Notes: generated by a model not told the origin, from the sequence alone. Shown: positions 51,939-60,672, counted from the stretch's first letter. The stretch is DNA of 64,000 nt from Geodermatophilus obscurus (GCF_900115395.1 NZ_FOWE01000006.1:124001-188000), one strand, 5' to 3'. Numbers and translations: made by a program.

Positions 51939-52987
51939 CCCTGGACGCGCGGGTCGTCGTCCGGCGCGGCCCGCTCACCGTCGACGTCGTCCTGCAGGTC
52001 GCCGACGGCGAGGTGCTCGCCGTCCTCGGCCCCAACGGCGCGGGGAAGTCCACCGCGCTGCGGGTGCTCGCCGGACTGCTGCCGCCCGACGCCGGGCGGG
52101 TCGCCGTCGACGGGAGGACCTGGGACGACGTCGCGGGCCGCGTGCACCTGCCCACCCACCGGCGGCCCCTGGGGATGGTCTTCCAGGACCACCTGCTCTT
52201 CCCGCACCTGTCGGTGCTGGAGAACGTCGCCTTCGGCCCCCGCACCCGCGGGGCGTCGCGGGCCGCCGCCCGGGCCGCGGCCGCCGGCTGGATCGAGCGG
52301 GTCGGCCTGGCCGGGCTCGGCGACCGGCGGCCCGGGCAGCTGTCCGGCGGGCAGGCGCAGCGGGCCGCGCTGGCCCGGGCGCTGGTGGGCGACCCGGCGC
52401 TGCTGCTGCTCGACGAGCCGCTGTCGGCCCTCGACGCGCGCACCCGCCTCGCCGTCCGGGCCGAGCTGCGCCGCCACCTCGCCGACTTCGGCGGCAGCAC
52501 CGTCCTGGTCACCCACGACCCCGTCGACGCCATGGCCCTGGCCGACCGCGTGCTGGTGGTGGAGGACGGCGTCGTCGTGCAGGCCGGGACGCCGGCGGAC
52601 GTGGCCCGCCGGCCGCGCACCGACTACGTCGCCCGCCTGGTGGGGCTCTCCCTGCTCCCGGGGGTGGGGGAGGGGACGGCGGTGTACCTCGACGGCGGCG
52701 GGACGGTCGCCGTCGCCGAGCCCGCGGCCGGCCCGGTGCTCGTGGCGATCCGCCCCGAGTCGGTGGCGCTGTACCCGTCGCGGCCCGGCGGCAGCCCGCG
52801 CAACGCCTGGCCCGCGACGGTGGCCGGGGCGACACCGCACGGGTCCACGGTGCGGGTCGAGCTCGACGGCCCCGTGCCGCTGCTCGCCGACGTCACCGCG
52901 ACGGCGTTCGCCGAGCTCGGGCTGGCGCCGGGCTCGCCGGTGTGGGCGGTGGTCAAGGCCTCCGAGGTCGCCGTCTACGCGCGCTGA
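51935..52987 (+). CDS. modC: molybdate ABC transporter ATP-binding protein
   Basis: A 350-residue ATPase: Walker A LGPNGAGKSTALRVL, Q-loop MVFQDHLLFPHLSV, signature LSGGQAQRAALARAL, Walker B LLLLDEPLSALDAR, switch His in VTHDP. The C-terminus (about 280-350) is a TOBE domain (NAWPATVAGATPHGSTVRVELDG, GSPVWAVVKASEVAVYA) that may sense molybdate and inhibit transport. GTG 51935 is in a GTGA overlap with modB. The nested palindrome after the stop probably ends the mod operon. Confidence 0.95.
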   Translation: MTLDARVVVRRGPLTVDVVLQVADGEVLAVLGPNGAGKSTALRVLAGLLPPDAGRVAVDGRTWDDVAGRVHLPTHRRPLGMVFQDHLLFPHLSVLENVAFGPRTRGASRAAARAAAAGWIERVGLAGLGDRRPGQLSGGQAQRAALARALVGDPALLLLDEPLSALDARTRLAVRAELRRHLADFGGSTVLVTHDPVDAMALADRVLVVEDGVVVQAGTPADVARRPRTDYVARLVGLSLLPGVGEGTAVYLDGGGTVAVAEPAAGPVLVAIRPESVALYPSRPGGSPRNAWPATVAGATPHGSTVRVELDGPVPLLADVTATAFAELGLAPGSPVWAVVKASEVAVYAR

Positions 52988-52995
52988 GGGGTGGG

Positions 52996-53085
52996 CGCAC
53001 GATCAGGTGGGATCACCGCAACGCGTCCTGGCTCACCGTGGACCGTGAGCCAGGACGCGGCACGATCAGCCCACCTGATCGTGCG
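52996..53085. repeat. nested double palindrome between modC and the nucleotidyltransferase gene
   Basis: Outer arms CGCACGATCAGGTGGG (52996-53011) and its complement (53070-53085) enclose inner arms CGCGTCCTGGCTCAC (53022-53036) and complement (53045-53059). Both are perfect, but the bases between them are not complementary. GCACGATCAG occurs again at 53060-53069 and pairs locally with CTGATCGTGC, so two exclusive folds are possible. Likely a terminator or a REP-like element. Confidence 0.8.
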
Positions 53086-53102
53086 GTGACAGGGTGGCCG
53101 GC

Positions 53103-53684
53103 ATGAGCACGGTCGCCGGAATGGTCCTCGCCGCGGGTGGGGGGCGCCGCTACGGCATGCCCAAGGCGCTGGTCGAGTACGAGGGCAGCCTGCTCGTCGA
53201 GCGGGCGGTGCGGACAGCGCGGGCGGTGTGCGACCCGGTGCTCGTCGTCCTCGGGGCGCGGGCGGTCGACGTCTGGCGCACCGCCGACCTCGACGGCGCG
53301 ACGGTCCTGGCCAACCGCGACTGGGAGACCGGCATGGCGTCGAGTCTGCGCACCGGCCTCGACGGCCTGCGCGGCTGGCCCGGGGCGGTCGACGCCGCCC
53401 TCGTCACGCTCGTCGACATGCCGGGGATGACGCCGGCGGCCCTGCGCGCGGTCGCCACGCACGCCGCCCCGGACGCGCTCGCCGTCGCCACCTACGGCGG
53501 CGTCCGCGGCCACCCGGTGCTGCTCGGCCGCGAGCACTGGGCCGGGGTGGCGGCGACGGCGACCGGCGACGAGGGCGCCCGCCGCTACCTCGCCGCGCAC
53601 GCCGTCACCGAGGTCGACTGCACCGGCCTGGCCGACCCGGTCGACCTCGACGTCCCGCCCGGCGGGGTAGCTTCGGCGCCGTGA
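53103..53684 (+). CDS. molybdenum cofactor nucleotidyltransferase (MobA/MocA type)
   Basis: A 193-residue nucleotidyltransferase. The nucleotide-binding loop is VLAAGGGRRYGMPKAL, followed by ANRDWETGMASSLRTGL and VTLVDMPGMTPAALRAV with the metal-binding Asp. The loop (AAGxxRRxGxPK) and the GMASS block resemble MocA, which adds CMP to molybdopterin, more than MobA, which adds GMP. Position beside modABC and moaE supports a cofactor role. ATG 53103 is used; a CAGGGT hexamer lies seven bases before it. Its stop overlaps moaE. Confidence 0.8.
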   Translation: MSTVAGMVLAAGGGRRYGMPKALVEYEGSLLVERAVRTARAVCDPVLVVLGARAVDVWRTADLDGATVLANRDWETGMASSLRTGLDGLRGWPGAVDAALVTLVDMPGMTPAALRAVATHAAPDALAVATYGGVRGHPVLLGREHWAGVAATATGDEGARRYLAAHAVTEVDCTGLADPVDLDVPPGGVASAP

Positions 53685-54091
53685 TCGCACGGGTCGTCGA
53701 CGAGCCGCTGTCGGTCGCCGAGCACGAGCAGGCGGTCGCCGACCGCGGTGCCGGCGCCGTCGTCTCCTTCTCCGGCGTCGTCCGGGACGTCGACGGCGGC
53801 CGGTCGGTGACCGAGCTGGAGTACGTCGGCCACCCGACGGCGGAGCAGGTGATCGCCGAGCTCGCCGAGGAGTTCGCCGCCCGCCCCGAGGTGCGCGCGG
53901 TCGCCGTCTCGCACCGGGTCGGCCTGCTGGGCATCGGCGACGTCGCGCTGGCCTGCGCGGTCAGCGCCGCCCACCGCGGCGAGGCGTTCGCCGCCTGCGC
54001 CGACCTGGTCGACGAGGTGAAGCGGCGGCTGCCGATCTGGAAGCGGCAGGTCTTCGCCGACGGCGGGGAGGAGTGGGTGGCCTGCCCCTGA
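53681..54091 (+). CDS. moaE: molybdopterin synthase catalytic subunit
   Basis: A 136-residue MoaE. Motifs: GAVVSFSGVVRDVDGGRSV, LEYVGHPTAEQVI, VAVSHRVGLLGIGDVALACAVSAAHRGEAFAACADLVDEVKRRLPIWKRQVF with the catalytic Lys in KRRLPIWKRQ. It works with MoaD (56838-57086) to put the dithiolene sulfurs into precursor Z. GTG 53681 overlaps the preceding stop by four bases (GTGA). Confidence 0.95.
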   Translation: MIARVVDEPLSVAEHEQAVADRGAGAVVSFSGVVRDVDGGRSVTELEYVGHPTAEQVIAELAEEFAARPEVRAVAVSHRVGLLGIGDVALACAVSAAHRGEAFAACADLVDEVKRRLPIWKRQVFADGGEEWVACP

Positions 54092-54107
54092 GGCGCGGGG
54101 CGCCGGG

Positions 54108-54329
54108 TCAGCCGACCGGCGCCTGACCGTCCTCGTCGGTGGGCCGCGTCGTGCCGTCCCCGCGGGCCGCCTCCTCGGCGCGCTCCTCCTCCAGCTCCAC
54201 CTCGGCCTCCAGCCGGTGCGCCTCGCCGGCAACCTGCGCCGCGGCGTCGCCGTGCGACTCGCCGTAGACCTCCTCGGCCCGGCCCAGCAGCTCCTCGGCC
54301 TTCGCCTTCGCCTTGTCGATGAAGCTCAT
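54108..54329 (-). CDS. small acidic helical protein, CsbD-like
   Basis: A 73-residue charged protein starting MSFIDKAKAKAEELLGRAEEVYGES and continuing with an Ala/Glu-rich helix (HRLEAEVELEEERAEEAARG). The start resembles CsbD-like general-stress proteins and the whole could be a coiled coil. No firm family. ATG 54329 overlaps the stop of the CorC-like gene upstream on this strand (ATGA), so it is the last gene of that operon. Confidence 0.55.
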   Translation of the reverse strand: MSFIDKAKAKAEELLGRAEEVYGESHGDAAAQVAGEAHRLEAEVELEEERAEEAARGDGTTRPTDEDGQAPVG

Positions 54330-55387
54330 CGCGGTCCCGTCCTCCCCGGCTCCCGAGCGGGCGCCCTGTGTGCAGCATCGCGGATCTCGCCGACCAGCTC
54401 CTCGAGGATGTCCTCCAAGGCCACGACGCCGACCACCCGGCCCCCGTCGGTGACCGCGGCGAACTGGGCCCGGCCGGCCTGCATGACGCCCAGGGTCTGC
54501 CGCAGGTCGTCGTCGGCGGCGACGCGGGGCAGCGGGCGGGTGATGTCGCGGACCCGCGGCTCCGGTGCGCCGTCGGCCACCAGCACGTCCTTGACGTGCA
54601 CGTACCCCAGCAGCCGGTCGCCGTCGGCGACGGGGAAGCGGGAGAAGCCGGTGGTGGCCGCGGCCCGCTCCACGGCGGCGGTGTCGTCGCCGGGCGCGAC
54701 GACGGTCAGCGCCGCCCGCGGGATGAGTACCGAGCGGGTGTCGCGCTCCTCCAGCTGCAGCGCGCCGGTGAGCAGCTCGAAGCCGCGCTGGTCGAGCAGC
54801 CCGCCGGCCCGCGACTCGTCGATGAGGCCGGCGACCTCGTCCCGGGTGAACGCGCTGGTCACCTCGTCCTTCGGGGTCACCCCGAGCAGCCGCAGCACCC
54901 CGTTGGCCAGCGCGTTGAGCGTCACGATGACCGGCTTGAGCACCGTGACGACGGCGGCCAGCGGCGGAGCGAGCGCGAGCGCGGCGCGGTCGGGTCCGGC
55001 CAGCGCGAGGTTCTTCGGCACCATCTCGCCGATCACCACGTGCAGCGCGACGACGGCGGTCAGGGCGATGACGAAGGCGATGGGGTGCACCATGGCCTCG
55101 GGCACCGCCAGCGCCTCGAACACCGGCTCCAGCAGGTGGGCGACGGCGGGCTCGCCGATCGCGCCGAGGCCCAGCGAGCAGACGGTGATGCCCAGCTGGG
55201 CGCCGGCCATCATCAGCGACACCCGCTCCATCGCCGCCAGCGTCGTGCGGGCGCGGCGGGAGCCGGCCTCGGCCAGCGGCTCGATCGAGGAGCGCCGGGC
55301 GGAGATCAGCGCGAACTCCGCGCCGACGAAGAAGGCATTGGCCAGCAGCAGCACGACCGCGACGAGGACGCCGACCCAGTCACCCAC
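54326..55387 (-). CDS. HlyC/CorC family (CNNM-CBS) membrane protein, short form
   Basis: A 353-residue protein with an N-terminal CNNM/DUF21 domain (WVGVLVAVVLLLANAFFVGAEFALISARRS, AGAQLGITVCSLGLGAIGEPAVA, IGEMVPKNLALAGPD) and a CBS pair (VLIPRAALTVVAPGDDTAAVERAA, GYVHVKDVL). The usual C-terminal CorC/HlyC transporter-associated domain is absent. Family members move magnesium or other divalent ions. GTG 55387 overlaps the previous gene by eight bases. Confidence 0.9.
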   Translation of the reverse strand: MGDWVGVLVAVVLLLANAFFVGAEFALISARRSSIEPLAEAGSRRARTTLAAMERVSLMMAGAQLGITVCSLGLGAIGEPAVAHLLEPVFEALAVPEAMVHPIAFVIALTAVVALHVVIGEMVPKNLALAGPDRAALALAPPLAAVVTVLKPVIVTLNALANGVLRLLGVTPKDEVTSAFTRDEVAGLIDESRAGGLLDQRGFELLTGALQLEERDTRSVLIPRAALTVVAPGDDTAAVERAAATTGFSRFPVADGDRLLGYVHVKDVLVADGAPEPRVRDITRPLPRVAADDDLRQTLGVMQAGRAQFAAVTDGGRVVGVVALEDILEELVGEIRDAAHRAPAREPGRTGPR

Positions 55388-56768
55388 GGTCGTCGTCCTC
55401 CTCGTCGCCGGTGGTGGCCGGCAGCTCCCCGACGACGGCGCGCTCCACCCGGGTGCCGTCGACCCGCTCGACCCGCACCCAGACGCCGGCCGGCAGGCCC
55501 TCGGCCTCGGCGGCCAGCTCCGGCGGCAGGGCCGGGCGGGCCTCGATCCGGTCCCCGACCTCGGGGATGCGGCCGAGCTCGTGCAGCACCAGCCCGCCGA
55601 CGGTCTCCCAGTGCCGGTCGGAGGGGACGGCGAGGCCGGTGGCCGCGGCCACCTCGTCCGGGCGCAGCAGGCCCGACACCGACCAGGTGCCGTCCCCGCG
55701 GTCGACGACGTCGTCGCCTGTCTCCTCGTCGTGCTCGTCGGCGAGGTCGCCGACCAGCTCCTCGACGAGGTCCTCGACGGTCACCACGCCGTCGGTGCCG
55801 CCGTACTCGTCGACGACGACGGCCATCTGCAGGCCGCCGCGGCGCAGGTCACCGAGAAGGTCGTCCAGGCGCCGCGACGTCGGCACGAACAGCGCCGGCA
55901 GCATGACCGCCGACACCGGGGTGGCCGCCCGCCGGTCGCGCGGGACGGCGAGGGCGTGTTTCACGTGGACCATGCCGACGACGTCGTCGACGCCGGCCAC
56001 CGAGACGACCGGGAATCGCGAGTGCCCGGAGTCGCGGGCGGCGGCGAGGACCTCCGCGACCGGCGCCCCGTCGTGCACCGTGGTCATGCGGGTGCGGGGG
56101 GTAGCGGCGTCGCTGGCGCGCAGCTCGCCGAAGGCCAGCCCGCGCTCGAGCAGGACGGCGGTCTCGGTGGGCAGCGTGCCCTGGCGGCCCGACCGGCGGA
56201 CCAGCGAGGTCAGCTCCTCCGGCGAGCGCGCCGACGCGAGCTCCTCCTGCGGCTCGACGCCGAACAGCCGGCGCAGCAGCGCGTTGGCCCAGCCGTTGAG
56301 GAACCGGATGACCAGCGCGGTGGCCCGGGTGAAGCCGCGCTGGAAGCCGGCGACGGCGCGGGCGGTGCGCAGCGGCTGGCTGATGGCCACGTTCTTCGGC
56401 ACCAGCTCGCCGAACACCATGGTGAGCACGGTGGCCAGCACCAGCGCCAGGGTGATCGACACCGAGCGGGCGGCGCCGCCGGACAGGCCCGCCGACTCCA
56501 GCGGGTCGCGCAGCAGTGCCGCGATGGAGGGCTCGGCGACGAAGCCGATGGCCAGGTTGGTGACGGTGATGCCCAGCTGGGCACCCGACAGCTGGGTGGA
56601 CAGCGTGCGCAGCGCGTCGAGGACGCCGGCCGAGCCGCGGACGCCGGCGGCGGCCTCCCGCTCGACGGTGGGCCGGTCGACGGTCACCAGGGAGAACTCG
56701 AAGGCGACGAAGGCGGCGCAGGCGAGCACGAGCAGGACGCCGACGAGGACGAGCAGCCACTCGATCAT
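55380..56768 (-). CDS. HlyC/CorC family transporter (CNNM-CBS-CorC)
   Basis: A 462-residue protein with CNNM helices (WLLVLVGVLLVLACAAFVAFEFSLV, SGAQLGITVTNLAIGFVAEPS, FGELVPKNVAISQP), a CBS pair (RTRMTTVHDGAPVAEVLAAARDSGHSRFPV, VVDEYGGTDGVVTVEDLVEELVGDLADEHD) and the C-terminal CorC/HlyC domain (WSVSGLLRPDEVAAATGLAVPS). First gene of a three-gene operon with the short form and the CsbD-like protein, lying between the two halves of the molybdopterin region. Role in divalent-cation transport is by family. Confidence 0.92.
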   Translation of the reverse strand: MIEWLLVLVGVLLVLACAAFVAFEFSLVTVDRPTVEREAAAGVRGSAGVLDALRTLSTQLSGAQLGITVTNLAIGFVAEPSIAALLRDPLESAGLSGGAARSVSITLALVLATVLTMVFGELVPKNVAISQPLRTARAVAGFQRGFTRATALVIRFLNGWANALLRRLFGVEPQEELASARSPEELTSLVRRSGRQGTLPTETAVLLERGLAFGELRASDAATPRTRMTTVHDGAPVAEVLAAARDSGHSRFPVVSVAGVDDVVGMVHVKHALAVPRDRRAATPVSAVMLPALFVPTSRRLDDLLGDLRRGGLQMAVVVDEYGGTDGVVTVEDLVEELVGDLADEHDEETGDDVVDRGDGTWSVSGLLRPDEVAAATGLAVPSDRHWETVGGLVLHELGRIPEVGDRIEARPALPPELAAEAEGLPAGVWVRVERVDGTRVERAVVGELPATTGDEEDDDRG

Positions 56769-56837
56769 GCGGGGGTCCGCGGGAGCGGGAGGGAACGGGA
56801 GGGGCTCGTATGGTGAGGCGAGCTCACGGGGGTGCGG

Positions 56838-57086
56838 TCATCCTCCGGCGAAGGGGGGCAGTACGTCGACGACCGCCCCGGGTGCCAGGTGCAACGCGCG
56901 GTCGCGCGTCTGCGTTCCGTCGACGAGGAACGAGCAGGCGGTGAGCACCCGCTCCAGCCGCTCGCCGTGGGTCTCCACGATCCGGCCGACGAGCTCCTCG
57001 AGCGTGCCGGCCGCGCAGGTCTCGGTGTCGACGCCGGCGGCGGCACGGGCCCCGGCGAAGTAGCGCACGGTGACCGTGCCGGCCAC
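56838..57086 (-). CDS. moaD: molybdopterin synthase sulfur carrier subunit
   Basis: An 82-residue ubiquitin-fold protein: VTVRYFAGARAAAGVDTETC at the start and the essential C-terminal VVDVLPPFAGG, whose Gly-Gly end carries the thiocarboxylate. It begins five bases after moaA and is cotranscribed with it. GTG 57086 is preferred; GTG 57071 is possible. Confidence 0.9.
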   Translation of the reverse strand: MAGTVTVRYFAGARAAAGVDTETCAAGTLEELVGRIVETHGERLERVLTACSFLVDGTQTRDRALHLAPGAVVDVLPPFAGG

Positions 57087-57091
57087 GGGGC

Positions 57092-58141
57092 TCAGCCGCC
57101 GATCGCCGACATCGGCCGGCTCGGCTGCAGGAAGCTCGGGTCGTCGATGCCGTGGCCGGGCAGCTTGGCCAGGGTGGCGATCCGCCAGCGGTCGGCCAGC
57201 TCGGCGTCGGTGGCGCCCGCCCGCATGGCCGTCCGCAGGTCGGACTCCTCGCGGGCGAACAGGCAGTTGCGGATCTGGCCGTCGGCGGTGAGCCGGGTGC
57301 GGTCGCAGGTGCCGCAGAACGAGCGGGTGACCGAGGCGATGATGCCGACGGTGGCGGGGCCGCCGTCGACGAGCCAGCGCTCGGCGGGCGCCGAGCCGCG
57401 CTCCTCGGTGTCGGGCGCGAGGTCGTGCGCGGCCGACAGCCGGGCCAGGATGTCCTCCGCGGTGACCATCTCGCCGCGGGTCCAGGCGTGGTGGGCGTCG
57501 AGCGGCATCTGCTCGATGAAGCGCAGCTGGTAGCCGTGCTCGAGGCAGAAGTCGAGCAGCGGGACGGCGTCGTCCTCGTTGACCCCGCGCAGCAGGACCG
57601 CGTTGACCTTGACCGGGGTCAGGCCGGCGTCGTGCGCGGCCCGCAGGCCGGCGAGGACGTCGTCGAGCCGGTCGCGGTGGGTGAGAGCCGTGAACCGCTC
57701 GCGGTCGAGGGTGTCGAGGCTGACGTTGATCCGGTCCAGGCCGGCCGCGGCCAGCGCCGGCGCGACGCGGGCCAGGCCGATGGCGTTGGTGGTGAGGCTG
57801 ACCTCGGGGCGCGAGGTGAGCGCGGTGGCCGCCTCGACGATGCCCACCAGGCCGGGGCGCAGCAGCGGCTCGCCGCCGGTGAAGCGGACCTCGCGGATGC
57901 CGAGGTCCTCGACGCCGATGCGCACCAGGCGCACGACCTCGTCGTCGGTGAGCTGCTCGACCTTGGGCAGCCACTGCAGGCCCTCGGGCGGCATGCAGTA
58001 CGAGCAGCGCAGGTTGCACCGGTCGGTCAGCGAGACCCGCAGGTCGGTGGCGACCCGGCCGTGCCGGTCGACCAGCCCGCCGCTGCCCGGGGCGCCGTCG
58101 GCCGGACGGGTCCGCGGGTCGGGCAGGGAGGTGGGGCTCAC
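57092..58141 (-). CDS. moaA: GTP 3',8-cyclase
   Basis: A 349-residue radical-SAM enzyme. The N-terminal cluster is TDRCNLRCSYCMPPEGL (Cys-x3-Cys-x2-Cys), followed by VRFTGGEPLLRPGL and LTTNAIGL. The C-terminal substrate cluster is RSFCGTCDRTRLTADGQIRNCLF, and the protein ends SAIGG with the catalytic Gly-Gly. It makes 3',8-cyclo-GTP, the first step of molybdopterin. GTG 58141 is chosen because TACATT lies seven bases upstream; an ATG at 58162 would be beyond that promoter. Confidence 0.95.
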   Translation of the reverse strand: MSPTSLPDPRTRPADGAPGSGGLVDRHGRVATDLRVSLTDRCNLRCSYCMPPEGLQWLPKVEQLTDDEVVRLVRIGVEDLGIREVRFTGGEPLLRPGLVGIVEAATALTSRPEVSLTTNAIGLARVAPALAAAGLDRINVSLDTLDRERFTALTHRDRLDDVLAGLRAAHDAGLTPVKVNAVLLRGVNEDDAVPLLDFCLEHGYQLRFIEQMPLDAHHAWTRGEMVTAEDILARLSAAHDLAPDTEERGSAPAERWLVDGGPATVGIIASVTRSFCGTCDRTRLTADGQIRNCLFAREESDLRTAMRAGATDAELADRWRIATLAKLPGHGIDDPSFLQPSRPMSAIGG

Positions 58142-58148
58142 GCGGGCC

Positions 58149-58154
58149 AATGTA
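58149..58154 (-). promoter_or_regulatory. putative leaderless -10 element for moaA (TACATT)
   Basis: On the minus strand TACATT ends seven bases before GTG 58141, with no ribosome-binding site between. Confidence 0.5.
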
Positions 58155-58289
58155 TGCGGCACCCGGCCGTCCGTCGCCGGTTCCTCCGGGGCCGGCTCCC
58201 GGGACGCCGCATCCGCGGACGCGACCGGGGTATCCGGCCGCGCCCGCGGATGCGGGAGGTGTCACCGGCGCGGGGCGCCGGCGGGGCGT

Positions 58290-59165
58290 TCAGCCGATCG
58301 GGGTCGGCGCGGTCGGGTCCGGCGGGACCGGGACCGAGCCCTGGATGCGGTTGCGCGCCTGGCAGTCGCTGGTGCAGTTCGTGGCGCCGGCCGACAGCTC
58401 GACCGCGTCCTCGCCGAGCACGCCGCCCATGCGGCCGCCCGAGGCGACCGACCAGCGGGTCGTGGTGGCCGTCTGCTCGAGCTTCGTGGCCACCTGCGGG
58501 CTGTCCTTGCCGAGCAGCATCTGGTGCGTGGCGTCGGCGGGGACGCCGTCGCCGAAGTTCACCTTCCCGGTGAACTCGTTGACGAAGTAGAAGAGGCCCG
58601 GGCCGAGCGTGTGCACGTACTCGACCGCGGTGCCGAACTCCTGCTCCATCTGGAAGATGCCGCCCTGGGGGGCGTCCTTCGCCTGGACCTTGAACGCGCC
58701 GGCCGCCGTCGTGAAGCGGACGACGAGGACGTCGTCGCGCAGCCGCAGCTCGCTGATCCGGACGCCGCGCAGCTGGGCGGCGGTGAGCACCGGGACCTTC
58801 GAGGCGAAGACGACGGTCGGCGCGGTCACCATGCGCTGCGCGTCCGGGGCGCCGGTGAGCGTGTAGTCGTGGACGCCGAGGGTGGCCGGGTCGATCCGGA
58901 AGGCGACGTGCCGGCCGCGGACGGCGATCGGCCCGGTGGGGGTGACGTCGCGCAGGCGCGCCTCGCGGCCCGCGGCGGGGTCGGTGGTGCGGCCGTTGAC
59001 GGTGACCGCGAAGTCGCCGCCGGAGGCCGCCCCCTCGGTGCCGCCGTCGTCACCGCCGGAGGCCGACGCGGTCCCGGGTGCCAGCAGGGCGGCGAGCGCG
59101 AGCAGCAGGACGAGCAGGAGGCGCAGGGGCAGCGGCCGGGCGGCGCGCTGGACGTTCGGGGCCAC
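58290..59165 (-). CDS. secreted protein of unknown function
   Basis: A 291-residue protein with a signal peptide (PLPLRLLLVLLLALAALLAPGTASA) and no later membrane helix. The mature part is mostly polar with FAVTVNGRTTD, a central FVNEFTGKVNFGDG region and two Cys near the end (TNCTSDCQ) that may form a disulfide; it ends in a Pro-rich tail. No domain recognised. GTG 59165 follows GAGGAG. The frame continues upstream without similarity to a signal peptide. Divergent from an MFS gene. Confidence 0.75.
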   Translation of the reverse strand: MAPNVQRAARPLPLRLLLVLLLALAALLAPGTASASGGDDGGTEGAASGGDFAVTVNGRTTDPAAGREARLRDVTPTGPIAVRGRHVAFRIDPATLGVHDYTLTGAPDAQRMVTAPTVVFASKVPVLTAAQLRGVRISELRLRDDVLVVRFTTAAGAFKVQAKDAPQGGIFQMEQEFGTAVEYVHTLGPGLFYFVNEFTGKVNFGDGVPADATHQMLLGKDSPQVATKLEQTATTTRWSVASGGRMGGVLGEDAVELSAGATNCTSDCQARNRIQGSVPVPPDPTAPTPIG

Positions 59166-59356
59166 GGGGCTCCTCGGGTCGGTGGGGTCGGGCGCCGCCA
59201 GGGTGCATGAAGGTTCATGTACTCGGCGTGACGACACGCACACGTTCGGAAACCCGGACGACGGTGTCGCGCGCCGTTGTTACGGTCGGGTCGCCACCCG
59301 AGAGTCCGGCGGGCAGTCCCGCACTCGCCTGTGGCCAGGAAGCACGAGAGAAGCCC

Positions 59357-60622
59357 GTGTCACCCCGCACCGTCCTCCGTCCCCTGCTCCGTCCCCTGCT
59401 CGGGCCTTACGCCCGCCTGTTCACCGTCCCCGGCTCGGCGTGGTTCTCCCTCGCCGGCTGGGTTGCCCGGCTGCCGCTGCCGATGCTCGGCCTGGGTGCC
59501 GTCCTGCTCGTCGAGGGGGAGTCGGGCAGTTATGCGCTGGCCGGTGCCGTCTCCGGCACGCTGGCGCTGGCGGCCTCCGTCGGCGGGCCCCAGTGGTCGC
59601 GCGTCATGGACCGCCGCGGCCAGGGCACGGTCCTGCGGGTCGCGATGGCCGCCTACCTGGTCACCGGCCTGGCGTTCGTCGCGGTCGTCGTCGCCGACGC
59701 CCCCCGCTGGAGCTGGTTCCTCCTCGCCGCCCTCACCGGCGCCAGCGTGCCCAACATCGGTGCCCTGGTCCGCGCGCGCTGGGCTGCCCTGCTGGAGGAC
59801 GCCGAGCGACGGCAGACCGCGTTCGCCTTCGAGTCCGTCGTCGACGAGGTGGTGTTCGTCGTCGGGCCGCCGCTGGTGACCGTGCTCGGCACGATGATCG
59901 CCCCGGCCGCGGGGTTCACCACCGGCATCGTGCTCGGCACCGCGGGCGGGCTGTGGCTGGCGCGCCAGCGCGACACCGAGCCGGTCCCCGTCCAGGCCCC
60001 GGCCGGCGGCGGGTCGCTGCGTCGCGCGGCACTGGGCCCCGCGGTGCTCGTCGTCTGCGCCGCCTACCTCGGCGTCGGCACGGTGTTCGGCGCGATGGAC
60101 GTCGTCGTCGTGGGGTTCGCCGAGGCGGTCGGGCAGCCCGCGCTGGCCGGCCTCGCGCTGGCGCTCTACGCGGGCGGCAGCCTGGTCGCCGGGCTGGCCT
60201 ACGGCGTCGCGCGGCTGCCCGGCACCCTGGCCGCGCGGTTCGTCGGCACGGCCGTCGCGTTCGGCGTGGCCGCGCAGGGGCTGTGGCTGGTCTCGTCGCT
60301 GCCGCTGCTCGTCGGCGCCGGGTTCCTCGCCGGCCTCGCCGTCGCCCCGGTGCTGGTGTCCGGGGCCTCGCTCGTGGAGTCGCGGGTGCCGAGGGCGGCG
60401 CTCACCGAGGCGCTGTCGTGGACCAACACCGGGCTGACCCTCGGCGTCACCGCCGGCTCGGCCCTGGCCGGTGCGGCGGTCGACGCGTGGGGCGCGCAGG
60501 CGGCCTTCGCCGTGCCCGCGGTGGCCGCCGCCGCGGCCGGCCTCATCGGCCTCGCCGGGGCGCCCCTGCTGCGGCGCGTCCCGGAGCCCGCGGCACGGGT
60601 TGACGGTCCGGTCGGCGGGTAG
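59357..60622 (+). CDS. MFS transporter
   Basis: A 421-residue membrane protein with about 12 hydrophobic segments. RVMDRRGQGTVLRVAMAAYLV gives the motif-A loop between helices 2 and 3, VPNIGALVRARWAALLED and FAFESVVDEVVFVVGPPLV are typical of the actinobacterial set of MFS permeases without a known substrate. GTG 59357 follows GAGAGAAG. A strong hairpin comes after its stop. Confidence 0.85.
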   Translation: MSPRTVLRPLLRPLLGPYARLFTVPGSAWFSLAGWVARLPLPMLGLGAVLLVEGESGSYALAGAVSGTLALAASVGGPQWSRVMDRRGQGTVLRVAMAAYLVTGLAFVAVVVADAPRWSWFLLAALTGASVPNIGALVRARWAALLEDAERRQTAFAFESVVDEVVFVVGPPLVTVLGTMIAPAAGFTTGIVLGTAGGLWLARQRDTEPVPVQAPAGGGSLRRAALGPAVLVVCAAYLGVGTVFGAMDVVVVGFAEAVGQPALAGLALALYAGGSLVAGLAYGVARLPGTLAARFVGTAVAFGVAAQGLWLVSSLPLLVGAGFLAGLAVAPVLVSGASLVESRVPRAALTEALSWTNTGLTLGVTAGSALAGAAVDAWGAQAAFAVPAVAAAAAGLIGLAGAPLLRRVPEPAARVDGPVGG

Positions 60623-60635
60623 CCGGTCGGCGAGG

Positions 60636-60672
60636 GACGGGCGGCGCGCCATCGAGCGGTGTGCCGCCCGTC
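60636..60672 (+). terminator. hairpin after the MFS gene
   Basis: GACGGGCGGC and GCCGCCCGTC pair perfectly (10 bp) around a 17-base loop, 14 bases after the stop. The right arm lies just before the ribosome-binding site of the aldo/keto reductase gene. Confidence 0.6.

Noticed and set aside
54216-56816. 866-residue plus-strand frame over the CorC pair
   Set aside because: Low-complexity Ser/Ala/Arg then Asp/Gly/His runs and no motif; the minus strand encodes two well-matched transporters.
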